This document shows positions 55,240-64,000 of a stretch of DNA of 64,000 nt, one piece after another. The notes below the pieces were generated by a model. It was not told where the DNA came from, made no database searches, and saw only the letters and a program-made list of their open reading frames with translations. The position numbers were made by a program, and so were the translations under genes. Position 1 is the first letter of the stretch. The number at the start of each line of letters is the position of its first letter. The DNA comes from Xestospongia muta (lineage: Eukaryota; Porifera; Demospongiae; Haplosclerida; Petrosiidae), in contig OY848930.1 of the NCBI GenBank assembly GCA_963693285.1, forward strand, positions 4,402,001-4,466,000, in the 5' to 3' direction.

Positions 55240-55888
55240 CTAAAGAGTAACTTTGACTTCCAGGCAGACCAATTCTTTACTGTCTTGATCAAAGAATATC
55301 ACTTTTCCTTCATATTCACCCTATCATTATAAAACACATCTATGGCTGTTATAATGTCTTTGGTCTTACTGAAGGAACAAAGTCAGGAATCATTTTTTTA
55401 AAATGAAGATTAAACGGACCAGGTTGTACAGGACAATTCTTATTGATTTGTGTAATAAGATCACAAAAATCTAATTTCTCATCAACAATAGAAATTGTGC
55501 CATAATTAAGGGTTGCCTCTACTAGGCCAGATGTCACCTGTTCCTCTATAAATATAAGAAACATAAAAGAACTTACGTATAAGATACTTATAACAAAACA
55601 TACTTAATTGCATTTTAACATCAAGTGTAACATTTAACCCCTTCTTTGGTTGATTGGGTGTAACAGTAATTGATAATATCTTTAAGCGATTTTTATCATC
55701 AGGTTTACCTATATAAATTATAACAGGTTACAAGTAGTAATTTTGATTGATTAAAACTTACTGCAATCTTGAATTGAAGAGTCTTGGTTATCATAATAAC
55801 CATCAATATATGCTGTTTTATGTAGACTAACAGCAGTCAGGGAAGGAAGAAGGATAGCAATAACAAAAAGGGCCACCAGTGTCTTCAT
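55240..55888 (-). CDS. ML-domain secreted lipid-binding protein 5
   Basis: Exons: 55762-55888, 55604-55708, 55370-55545, 55240-55320; 489 nt, 162 aa. Same signal peptide as genes 1-3. Exon 1 ends NQDSSIQDC; the C-terminus reads GKVIFFDQDSKELVCLEVK. The 5' flank differs from the amplified units (no ML exon-2 scrap, no ACP5 piece), so it is probably closer to the ancestral arrangement with gene 4. Confidence 0.87.
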
Positions 55889-56411
55889 TCTTTATATATC
55901 TCTGTCTCTGTGTCAGTCTGGTAAATCTGCTTGTGTACGTTACTTAAGTATACTTCTGTTCTTTTTATTACCTATATGTTTACATAAGGTTTGATATGTT
56001 TTGATAATGACACATGTCATGTTTATGGTCAGAGCCTATTTATGACTTTCACTATGTGTATTCAAAAGAAAGATAATTATTGGTTGACATTAGGATAAAC
56101 TGTGACCTCATGCATAAAGGTGTATTTATATTAAAATGTAACTGCTGTTTGGTAAGATTGACAAGTTACTCATGGATGTAGGTCGATATTGATACAGTAA
56201 TTATGTACTAATAATAATAATCGCAAAAATTTATAGATTTTTATAAATTTTGATCGCATGAATATTAAGTTTATATATATATATAACCAAGAGTCAGATT
56301 TTGATGCAACAAACACCAAAATACAGAGGAAGGAACTACCCTATTGCACAAGTCCAACAACTCTAAAACATTCATTTGCACAAAATGACCGCTTTTTTCA
56401 GATTGGACCGC

Positions 56412-56488
<77 letters not shown>

Positions 56489-56641
56489 TATATATATATA
56501 TTGTTTGTTTCTGATCATTATACAAACCATTATTTTTGATCTAACATTATAATTAACACAATTATACAATGCAAAATTTACAGTGTGACATTTGTTTTAT
56601 ATAAATTTAGTTCTTTTGTGTAGGCGTGCACACTTGCTACT
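55889..56641. other. Spacer between ML genes 5 and 6
   Basis: Promoter side of gene 5 and 3' flank of gene 6, with a long TA/CA microsatellite at 56413-56502. No coding sequence seen. Confidence 0.75.
56413..56502. repeat. (TA)n(CA)n microsatellite
   Basis: About 64 bp of TA, then ACACACAC, then more TA. Confidence 0.95.
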
Positions 56642-57245
56642 CTAAAGATTAAGTTTAATCTCCAAGCATCCTAATTCTTGTCCACTCTGATCATAAATGA
56701 TGGCTTTTCCATCATACTCACCCTAAGAAGTAAATGAGAGTTATGTCTGATGCAATAATTTAGGTCTTACTGAAGGAATAAAGGACGGAATGTTTTCATC
56801 CATTTTAAAGTCAAAAGGGCCCTTTTGTATCGGGCATTGTTTATTAATTTGTGTAATAAGATCACACAAATCTAATTTCTCGTCAACAATGGAGATGTCA
56901 CCATAATTAAGGGTCACAGCTAGAAGGCCAGAGGTTACCTCTTCCTCTGTGAAGTAAGAAATCCATTAGAACATATTAAAGTTAGAAGTTTATTAAGCAT
57001 ACTTATCATTAACTTAAAGGTGATTTCAACGTTATCTCCCTTTTTTGGCTGGTCAGGACTAACAGTGACAGATATTATCTCTGCACGGCTTGCGTCACTC
57101 TTCTTACCTGCAAAGAGAGATAAATGAAACATTGATGAATAAACTTACTGCAGTTTATGTATTCATAAGTGAGTGGTTTATGAACACTGGCTGCATCGAG
57201 AAAAGGGACAAGTACAACAATAGCAAATAAGATTGATGTCTTCAT
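56642..57245 (-). CDS. ML-domain secreted lipid-binding protein 6
   Basis: Exons: 57149-57245, 57003-57107, 56771-56946, 56642-56722; 459 nt, 152 aa, phases 1-1-0. Signal peptide MKTSILFAIVVLVPFLDAAS. Blocks: SVTVSPDQPKKGDNVEITF, LDLCDLITQINKQCPIQKGP, GEYDGKAIIYDQSGQELGCL. More diverged than genes 1-3 and 5 and with a shorter mature N-terminus; all expected Cys present. An upstream in-frame Met (MKIYTTMKTS) is possible but gives a poorer signal peptide. Confidence 0.87.
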
Positions 57246-59065
57246 TGTTGTATATATCTTCATCTGAAGCCTCCTTGTCTCTGTAAATCTTTTGTAACAC
57301 TGCTTGTGAAGTGACAAATGCTTCTATATAAGGTCTGTCATTGGCACTGGTCCTGTATAGCTTGTCAGTTGCCGATAATCATGTGATGTTGTACGACAAA
57401 ATGATATCATAAACCACATCAGTTTATCAGTTTTAAGTTTCAATATCTTTATCAAATAAAACTGGTTTGTCCATGGAGAGTAGTCTAAATTTAAATATTA
57501 TGATCAACAAAGTTATTGTGCATTCAATCACTATGGTACAACATAGGAAAATATATATACTCTTTCCCTGAAATAGTATCGTACTTGTGTGAAGATAAAT
57601 AGTTTGTATATCCTGTTAGTAATAACAGTTCCAAAAGTGTGACTAATTGTCTTGTGACCATAGATATTAGATTAAAGGTGTGACTTGGCAGCCTTGCCAC
57701 AAGTTACTCTCCAAACTGTCAACTCTCAAAATATTATATCCAAATTGTCAACTTTTAAAACTTTAGGTATTTTGGGAGTTGACATTTTGGGAGATGATAT
57801 TTTGGGAAGTTGACATTCTGAGACCAAACCTTATTACAAATGTAGATTTACATTAACTATTATTTATAAGAAGGGAAAATGGAGGACTGTCAGTGTTGTA
57901 ATTTTCCTGTGTTTTTCTTCCACATCTTTGTGTTCTTTTGTTCTAAGGAAAAGGCAAACTTCTGTTAATTTCAAACAAAAAAAGCAGGATACGTGGATGT
58001 GTTCACAGTCTCAATTTTGGCTATATAGTTCTGTGTGTTATAGATTGGTGAAGACAATAATTATAGTACAGTAACAAAGTAACCCTATTATTTTTAATTG
58101 TACTTACTACAGCGATCTAATATAACTGTCTACCATTATTTTAGATATACATTTTAATTGGCCTCATGTTCCAGAATTTTTAAGACATCGTGTACACAAT
58201 GATTTTGAAGCTCACCTATTAATGTTGGACCAGGTTTCTTTATTAGCAATTAGCACTTAATGTAAACCTTGGTGTGCTACTAAAGTACATTAAGATATAC
58301 TGTATACTAAAATTTTAATCATTATAATCGCGTGATATAGTGCCTTGTAAAATCAATGCTTTTCATAATCTGAGCAGTTTAGAATTAATAATAATAACTG
58401 ATACAATTAATAGTAACTAGGCTTAAGATCCTACTGCTTTATTTAGAATAGAGAGTATGTCTTAAATAGGAGGTAAAAATGGATGAATGAATGAATGGAT
58501 AGATGTATAGTATGGACAAATGAATAGATTGATGGATAAATGGTAAATAAATTGACTTTATGTGTATGTAAGTAGCCTTCTGATTTATCATGGTGCTACC
58601 AGACTGAACTTCTTACGTAATAATTATTATTGACTTTCTGGCTACTATGTAGGAATGTTAATATATAGTATGTAACTTTCGTTCCTACTTCGAAATGTTT
58701 AACAGTCATTCCTATAAATTTACTATGTTTTTTCACTTGTAAGTTCACTAATGCCTACAACAGTTTCTAGTAACTTTAGTGCTAAGAACATCTGCTATGA
58801 GTTGTAGCACATGATATTAACATTATTTTAAGTTGTCATGTGTAACCTTCTTAAAAATAGCAGAGGACAACTTTTATCGTCTTGAACCATCTGACATGTA
58901 CTATTGCAACTTATGACTCATAATATTGTAAATTACTCTATAATCATTTTGTGCACAAAGTTATCTTGAAATTAAATACATATATACATGTACAGCAGCA
59001 GCGATAATATATACGATGTAGGTTTTTGTTCTACTTCATCAAAAATTAAGTTTGAATACAGCAAC
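57246..59065. other. 1.8-kb spacer between ML genes 6 and 7
   Basis: AT-rich with no supportable coding sequence. 57712-57825 is a decayed fold-back: GTCAACTCTCAAAATATT on the left faces ATTTTGGGAGTTGACA on the right, with extra copies of the motif. A short GAATGAATGGATAG-type tract is near 58480-58550. Confidence 0.7.
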
Positions 59066-60388
59066 TTAAAGATGAAAGTCTAGGTTGAGACAAAACAGCT
59101 GTTTACCATTTTGGTCAGTTCCTATCACATTTCCCTTATAATGGCCCTAAATAGAATAAAATTGACACATTAACTACAAAGTATTGATCATAGGGACTAT
59201 ATCTGTAGCATAGTTGAGCTGTGGGTATATACTGTATAGCGAGTAAATTTGACAAGGATAATATTTGGTGTTTGCTTCCAAAGCTGTGTTCAATAAGCTA
59301 AGAGTTAGCAAATCATTGAAATCTGGCAATATTGATTAATATTTGTGTGGGTGTGGCCACCATTGGTGAGGATTAAATTTGTGAAGTTGTTAAATTTTAC
59401 CAAGTTAAGATCCTCACAAAATTTTCCAACTATACAGTATAATACTATATAGAGAGAATACAATATAGAGATATATAGAGTGAGACAATGTCATAGTGAT
59501 GTATCCCTCCTACGCATTCAACCACAATGGGTGTTGGCCCTGGTGATTTAGTGCCTATTACTTAATATTATGGTGGAACCATTCAGATAGGATACTCAGA
59601 ATTATAAGGATACATTTGATGAAAAGGACATATCTATCGTAAGGGGAGGACAGAGTTACAATTTCTGAATCTCTATTATAGATTCCTATTATACACAAAC
59701 ATGAGATTACTAACGCCTGGAGCAGATCCTGGTAGAGATTGTTTTGTGCTTAGAACACCAGTTGAAGATTCCAGAGGACAGCTTTTGCCACTTTCTTTAA
59801 CCATGTCGCACAAATCATAGTCTTTGTTAAGAACTGTGATAAAACTCAATTTAACTTTAATACTAACTTTACCACCAGTCACTGTCTCTACTGTAGAGTA
59901 TAGAGAAGTATAATGCAAGAGGTTACCAACTGACTGAATGACCTTTATTGGAACTTACAGAGATTGTAGCCAATGGCAATTGTTAAATCTTGACCTTTTT
60001 TAGGAGGATCAGGTGTAGTAGTTATGTTAATAATTTTCATGGGATCAGATTTATCAGCTACGTTATAGAAATAAACAGAAAATTGACTCAAGAAACTAAA
60101 ATGTTAATTTTTAAAGAAAAATGGCTTCTATATAATTATATATATATATCCAGAATTGATGTGTAGCTGAGTTATATCAAAGCCTGTTTCTAAAGCTACG
60201 ACAATTATGCTATTTCATATACTGCACTCACAACAGTCAGTAGCTATACCACCCAAAGTCATCTGGACATCTTTGATCTCTTCTTTCTGGACTGGAATAG
60301 ACTTATACAACTTAGCCCATGGCCTAGCAGTTAGACCACTTCCGATAAAGATAGCAGAGAACACAAATAATATGAAGAAAATCTTCAT
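59066..60388 (-). CDS. ML-domain secreted protein 7 (PG/PI-transfer-protein-like)
   Basis: Exons: 60232-60388, 59959-60057, 59715-59890, 59066-59146; 513 nt, 170 aa, same phases as the others. Signal peptide MKIFFILFVFSAIFIGSGLT. Blocks: NITTTPDPPKKGQDLTIAI, DYDLCDMVKESGKSCPLESS, GHYKGNVIGTDQNGKQLFCL. This copy most resembles fungal and protist phosphatidylglycerol/phosphatidylinositol transfer proteins as I remember them. The third intron is long (59147-59714). Confidence 0.85.
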
Positions 60389-60895
60389 GTTTGCTGGGAG
60401 CCCGGAGCACAAGGAAATGCTAACCTGTATTCTAAACGTTTATCCTCCCTATATGGCAATCAATGGTTACATAAAATACTGATTGCACGTTATATAATAC
60501 GATATGATCATATTATACAACTATGTTAATTATAGCGTGTAAAACCACTTATGGTCATACTACTCTAGTGACCTGATATTTCCACGTGGGAGGAAGGGTC
60601 ACATTTATGGTTTTGTTTCTCTACATGAATGGATTCACGACTTCAGCTTACACTAGCTATTCATTTTCAAACATTCAAAGTTCCATTCTGCTTGGGAGCA
60701 GGCCAGGACTACATATGGCTATCATTATCTCCAATAAAATGATAAATTATGTCATATTTCTTTATAAATAAGATAGTAAGAAATCTCGATTGTTTCAAGT
60801 TTAGTACCACAGTGTAACAGCAGATTTTCTCCATGAAGACAAGATAGTCTTGTGAACAAAAAGCACTTAAGATCACACATTCTTTATAGTTTAAG
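60389..60895. other. Gap between ML gene 7 and PLPBP
   Basis: 507 bp holding the ML gene 7 promoter and the PLPBP 3' end (both genes on the minus strand). No gene or repeat recognised. Confidence 0.75.
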
Positions 60896-61639
60896 TTACT
60901 TGACAGTTCTAGCGCCAAATATGGTACTACCAACTCGCACATTAGTACTTCCAGCTGCAATAGCTTCTTCAAAATCTGCAGACATACCCATACTAAGCTC
61001 CACCTTCTCTTCCGATAGACCCAGTTGATCAACAATCTTTAACTTCAACTGACGCATCAATTCAAAATCAGGATTGGGTCCTTGATTGTAGTCATGTGAC
61101 AACCGACCAATTGTCATTAGTCCGGTAAAATCCAACTGTGGACATGACTGAAGGATATAGTTAGTTAACTCTACTGTGCCTTCAGGAGGACAGCCATATT
61201 TTGATTCTTCTCCACTAGTGTTCACTTGTACCATAACTTTCAGTTTTTGGGGAAATGCCAGATCACTCCAGCTGGAGTTAAGAGATGTTGCCAGTTTTGC
61301 TGTGTCTATGGTTTCGACCATCCACAAATGAGGCACAGACGCTAACAGCTTAGCTTTGTTTCTCTGTAAATGACCTACAAAGTGCCAATATATGTCTAAA
61401 TCACAAAGAAGGGGATGATTTGCTTTCTCTACTAATTCTTGTACATAGTTCTCTCCAAAATGCTGTTGTCCTGCATCATAAGCTGCTCTGATCAACGCAG
61501 GAGGTTTTGTCTTACTCACTGCCACCAGACGAACAGCACCAGTAGTTCCATGGCGCTGACTAGCAGAAGTAATCTTGTCTAAAATAGTTCTGAGAGTTGA
61601 AGACATGTCATTGGAGGCAGTGTCGGAATTGGTAGCCAT
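60896..61639 (-). CDS. PLPBP: Pyridoxal phosphate homeostasis protein (YggS/PROSC family)
   Basis: PLPBP binds pyridoxal 5'-phosphate without catalysis and buffers or delivers it to PLP enzymes; human loss causes B6-dependent epilepsy. One uninterrupted reading frame of 247 aa (human 275), intronless, unlike every other gene here. TIM-barrel landmarks: LVAVSKTKP with PLP-binding K43, HFGENYVQEL, WHFVGHLQRNKAKLL, VQVNTSGEESKYGC, FTGLMTIG, ELSMGMSADFEEAIAAGST, VRVGSTIFGAR. These cover the fold from end to end. The intronless state suggests either intron loss or an old retrocopy replacing the parent; the frame is fully intact. Head-to-head with a PLP-dependent aminotransferase. Confidence 0.95.
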   Translation of the reverse strand: MATNSDTASNDMSSTLRTILDKITSASQRHGTTGAVRLVAVSKTKPPALIRAAYDAGQQHFGENYVQELVEKANHPLLCDLDIYWHFVGHLQRNKAKLLASVPHLWMVETIDTAKLATSLNSSWSDLAFPQKLKVMVQVNTSGEESKYGCPPEGTVELTNYILQSCPQLDFTGLMTIGRLSHDYNQGPNPDFELMRQLKLKIVDQLGLSEEKVELSMGMSADFEEAIAAGSTNVRVGSTIFGARTVK

Positions 61640-61716
61640 GTTATGGGCGTGGAATGATTGCCTTCAGAGTTTTAAGGGTGTTTCATCTGGCTAATAGACA
61701 ACAGAAAGTTCGGAAA
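61640..61716. promoter_or_regulatory. Ultra-short divergent promoter PLPBP / aminotransferase
   Basis: Only 14 bp separate the PLPBP ATG (61639) from the first in-frame ATG of the opposite gene (61654), or 77 bp if the ATG at 61717 is used. Transcription starts must overlap or lie inside the other gene's 5' end. Contains GGGCGTGG; no TATA box. Confidence 0.5.
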
Positions 61717-62733
61717 ATGTCGTTCACTCAGTTTGATGATGTGGTGCCTCCTGGCGTCACAAATCTTCGTATGGGATCTCCTGCAATCAAGACATTAAAG
61801 AAAAGTGCACTGATTATGAAGAATGCAGCTGAGCTGAAATTGGTAGACATGATTAATCCATACCATTATGTAACTGTGCATGGTATTACATCATTGGATC
61901 TCTATACCTTAAATCTTAAACCTTCCTAACTCTAAATATAGTATCATGTGTCGGCATGTTACTATTTTTAGTAACCTCATGAAGAAGGACCCGTTTTTAT
62001 GGGCACTTGCTTACGATGCATTGAGACTATAAATGTTAAAGTTACCAATAGATAAGTACTATAGTAAGTATTTATTGATAAAAAGATTACTACATTGTTT
62101 TATCCTTTGATGTAGTACTTACAATAGAAACAAGCAAATTAATTGGTTTCCTTGAGTATCAGTAATTATAACTGTACAATTTAAATATCAGTAATTATAA
62201 CTGTACAATTTAAATTTATCTATCATTCATAGTAATATGCCAAAATTAAATCATTTTTTAATCTTAACTTGTATTATTTATTTGAGTATTTGAGTGCTCT
62301 AGGATCAACTAGTTTGGGTTTAGATATTTCTAGAAAAAAAGTTAACACATAATGTACATACTAAATGTTAATAATTACAGTTCATAGCCCCAAAATTTTT
62401 AAGACGGTTTAAATTCTGGGCAGTAAATAGAATTGTTTCTAATGCTACATAGTTTTTCTATACATGACAGTGAATGTCAGTCAAAAAGAATGTTTACAAA
62501 TTGCTTTGTCTGTTACTAGGCTCAGTCTGGTGTTGATTATTTATTTTGTTATGGACCTGACGTTGGGGCTATTGACTATCGATCTGCCTTGGAGTCATTT
62601 CTCACTGAACAATATCAATCTCCAGTTGATAAGTAAGACTAGATGCGTTTATATACTGGATCTAGATTCCAAAATTCTAGAATGAGAATTTAGGATTCAG
62701 TCTATAGATAATTGTTTTTATTATTGTATTTAT

Positions 62734-62820
<87 letters not shown>

Positions 62821-63584
62821 CTACACTCAGAGATGATCTAGTGGAAACTGCTGGGGCTACTAATGGTCTCCATCTTCTTAGTACTACTTTCTTTACTCCT
62901 GGTGATTTGGTTTTCACAGAAGATTTCACATATTTTTTGGCAATCCAAATGTTTAAAAGAACAATACGATTTAACATTGAAACAGGTAAAATGTACATGT
63001 ATGTCATGATAGGTCTAATCGTAGCTATCCTAGGTCACTGTGGTAAATACTGATGTTCACTAGTCTAGAGCTTACTAATGTAGCTATCCTAGGTCATTGT
63101 GGTAAATACTGATGTTCACTAGTCTAGAGCTTACTAATGGTAGCTATCCTAGGTCACTGTGGTAAATACTGATGTTCACTAGTCTAGAGCTTACTAATGG
63201 TAGTTATCCTAAGTCACTGTGGTAAGTACTGATGTTCACTAGTCTAGAGCTTACTAATGGTAGCTATCCTAGGTCACTGTGGTAAATACTGATGTTCACT
63301 AGTCTAGAGCTTACTAATGGTAGTTATCCTAGGTCACTGTGGTAAATACTGATGTTCACTAGCCTAGAGCTTACTAATGGTAGCTATCCTAGGTCACTGT
63401 GGTAAGTGCTGATGTTAGGTAACCTTCAATTACACAGTAAAAATGGATGAAGATGGTATTGATCCAGATGCTCTAGAGAAAACCATAGAAGCTCATTCTG
63501 CTTCGAGACAACAATGGCAACCTACAGAGTCTAAACCTTACTGGGCTATGCTTTACTTGATACCTCAATTTCAAAATCCAACTG
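61654..63584 (+). CDS. PLP-dependent class I/II aminotransferase, 5' part (2-aminoadipate aminotransferase-like)
   Basis: Fold-type I aminotransferase of the family containing yeast YER152C and bacterial MocR-like/2-aminoadipate transaminases. Exons read: 61654 (or 61717)-61842, 62520-62632, 62831-62985, 63438-63584, phases 0-2-1-1; the gene runs off the right edge. Landmarks: NLRMGSPAIKTLKK, YGPDVGAIDYRSALESFL, VETAGATNGLHLLSTTFFTPGD (PLP-phosphate Gly/Thr loop), VFTEDFTYFLAI, MDEDGIDPDALE, and IPQFQNPTG, the conserved PxxxNPTG-type motif that carries the substrate-carboxylate or PLP-contacting Asn. The Schiff-base Lys lies outside the window. The first 21 residues (MIAFRVLRVFHLANRQQK) could be a mitochondrial presequence; Met at 61717 would omit it. 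The last donor (GTTCTT after NPTG) is tentative. Confidence 0.85.
62737..62819 (+). repeat. (CT)n(CA)n microsatellite in aminotransferase intron 2
   Basis: Pyrimidine-rich repeat ending 11 nt before the acceptor of the exon at 62831. Confidence 0.95.
63010..63416 (+). repeat. 60-bp minisatellite in aminotransferase intron 3
   Basis: About seven copies of a 60-bp unit with TAGCTATCCTAGGTCACTG and TCACTAGTCTAGAGCTTACT, nearly identical, filling most of the intron up to the exon at 63438. Confidence 0.95.
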
Positions 63585-63621
63585 GTTCTTGTCTTTCTCT
63601 ATGTTAGAAAAAACACTTAAG

Positions 63622-63935
63622 ATTAACATCCATCCATTCATCTATCTATCTATCCATTTGAATCTATATCAGCTCATTTATCTGTCCATTGATTCATCCA
63701 TTCATCTATCAATAATTTATCCATCCATTCATCTATCTATCTATCCATTTGAATCTATATCAGCTCATTTATCTGTCCATTGATTCATCCATTCATCTAT
63801 CAATAATTTATCCATCCATTCATCTATCTATCTATCCATTTGAATCTATATCAGCTCATTTATCTGTCCATTGATTCATCCATTCATCTATCAATAATCT
63901 ATCCATCCATTCATCTATCTATCTAATCCATGTAT
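63622..63935 (+). repeat. 91-bp tandem repeat of CATC/TATC type
   Basis: Three copies (the words AATCTATATC start at 63661, 63752 and 63843) of a higher-order unit made of ATCC/ATCT tetranucleotides plus TTTGAATCTATATCAGCTC. It lies in the intron beyond the last visible exon. Confidence 0.93.
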
Positions 63936-64000
63936 CCATCCTTTTTTCTAACAATTAAAAATAATATTAGTATTTATATTTTGTTCAATGTTTGTGTTTC

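Noticed and set aside
48030..60388. CRISPR-like or phage-like array suggested by regular spacing in the ML region
   Set aside because: The period is 1.8 kb, the repeats are intron-bearing animal genes, and there are no short direct repeats with unique spacers.

Overview
The window is animal nuclear DNA: AT-rich, with GT-AG introns mostly 40-150 bp long, many microsatellites, and closely packed single-copy eukaryotic genes. The gene set (centrosome, exon-junction, ER degradation, ciliary and lysosomal proteins), the very short gaps and the short introns fit an early-branching metazoan. A demosponge such as Amphimedon is my best guess; this is inference and I could run no search. Exon borders were read by eye from splice sites, reading phase and remembered family sequences. 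For most genes the phases close exactly over the whole coding sequence.

Layout. 1-2085: no gene I can define; repeats and a GC-rich hairpin. 2086-14316 (-): CEP192/SPD-2, 33 exons. 14470-19577 (+): ACIN1 (Acinus). 19797-24410 (+): VPS9D1. 24411-25578: gap with a 238-bp mariner-type MITE. 25579-30488 (-): RGS22. 30614-32739 (+): DERL1. 32917-33873 (-): ARL2BP. 33982-39123 (+): CLPTM1L. 39444-40650 (-): PDCD5. 40854-43412 and 43600-46939 (+): two tartrate-resistant (purple) acid phosphatase genes. 47508-60388: six or more ML-domain (PG/PI-transfer-protein/NPC2-like) secreted lipid-binding genes, all (-), interleaved with three broken copies of one phosphatase exon. 60896-61639 (-): PLPBP. 61654 to beyond the window end (+): a PLP-dependent class I/II aminotransferase, 5' part only.

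Organisation. Five divergent pairs share short promoter gaps: CEP192/ACIN1 153 bp, RGS22/DERL1 125 bp, ARL2BP/CLPTM1L 108 bp, PDCD5/phosphatase 203 bp, PLPBP/aminotransferase 14-77 bp. The last pair joins a PLP-homeostasis protein to a PLP enzyme.

The most unusual region is 45960-55890. A chimeric unit (ML gene, a short piece of ML exon 2, and phosphatase intron5-exon6-intron6 fused to the start of a second ML gene) has been amplified in tandem with a period of about 1.79 kb. It probably expanded a family of secreted lipid-binding proteins beside secreted phosphatases.
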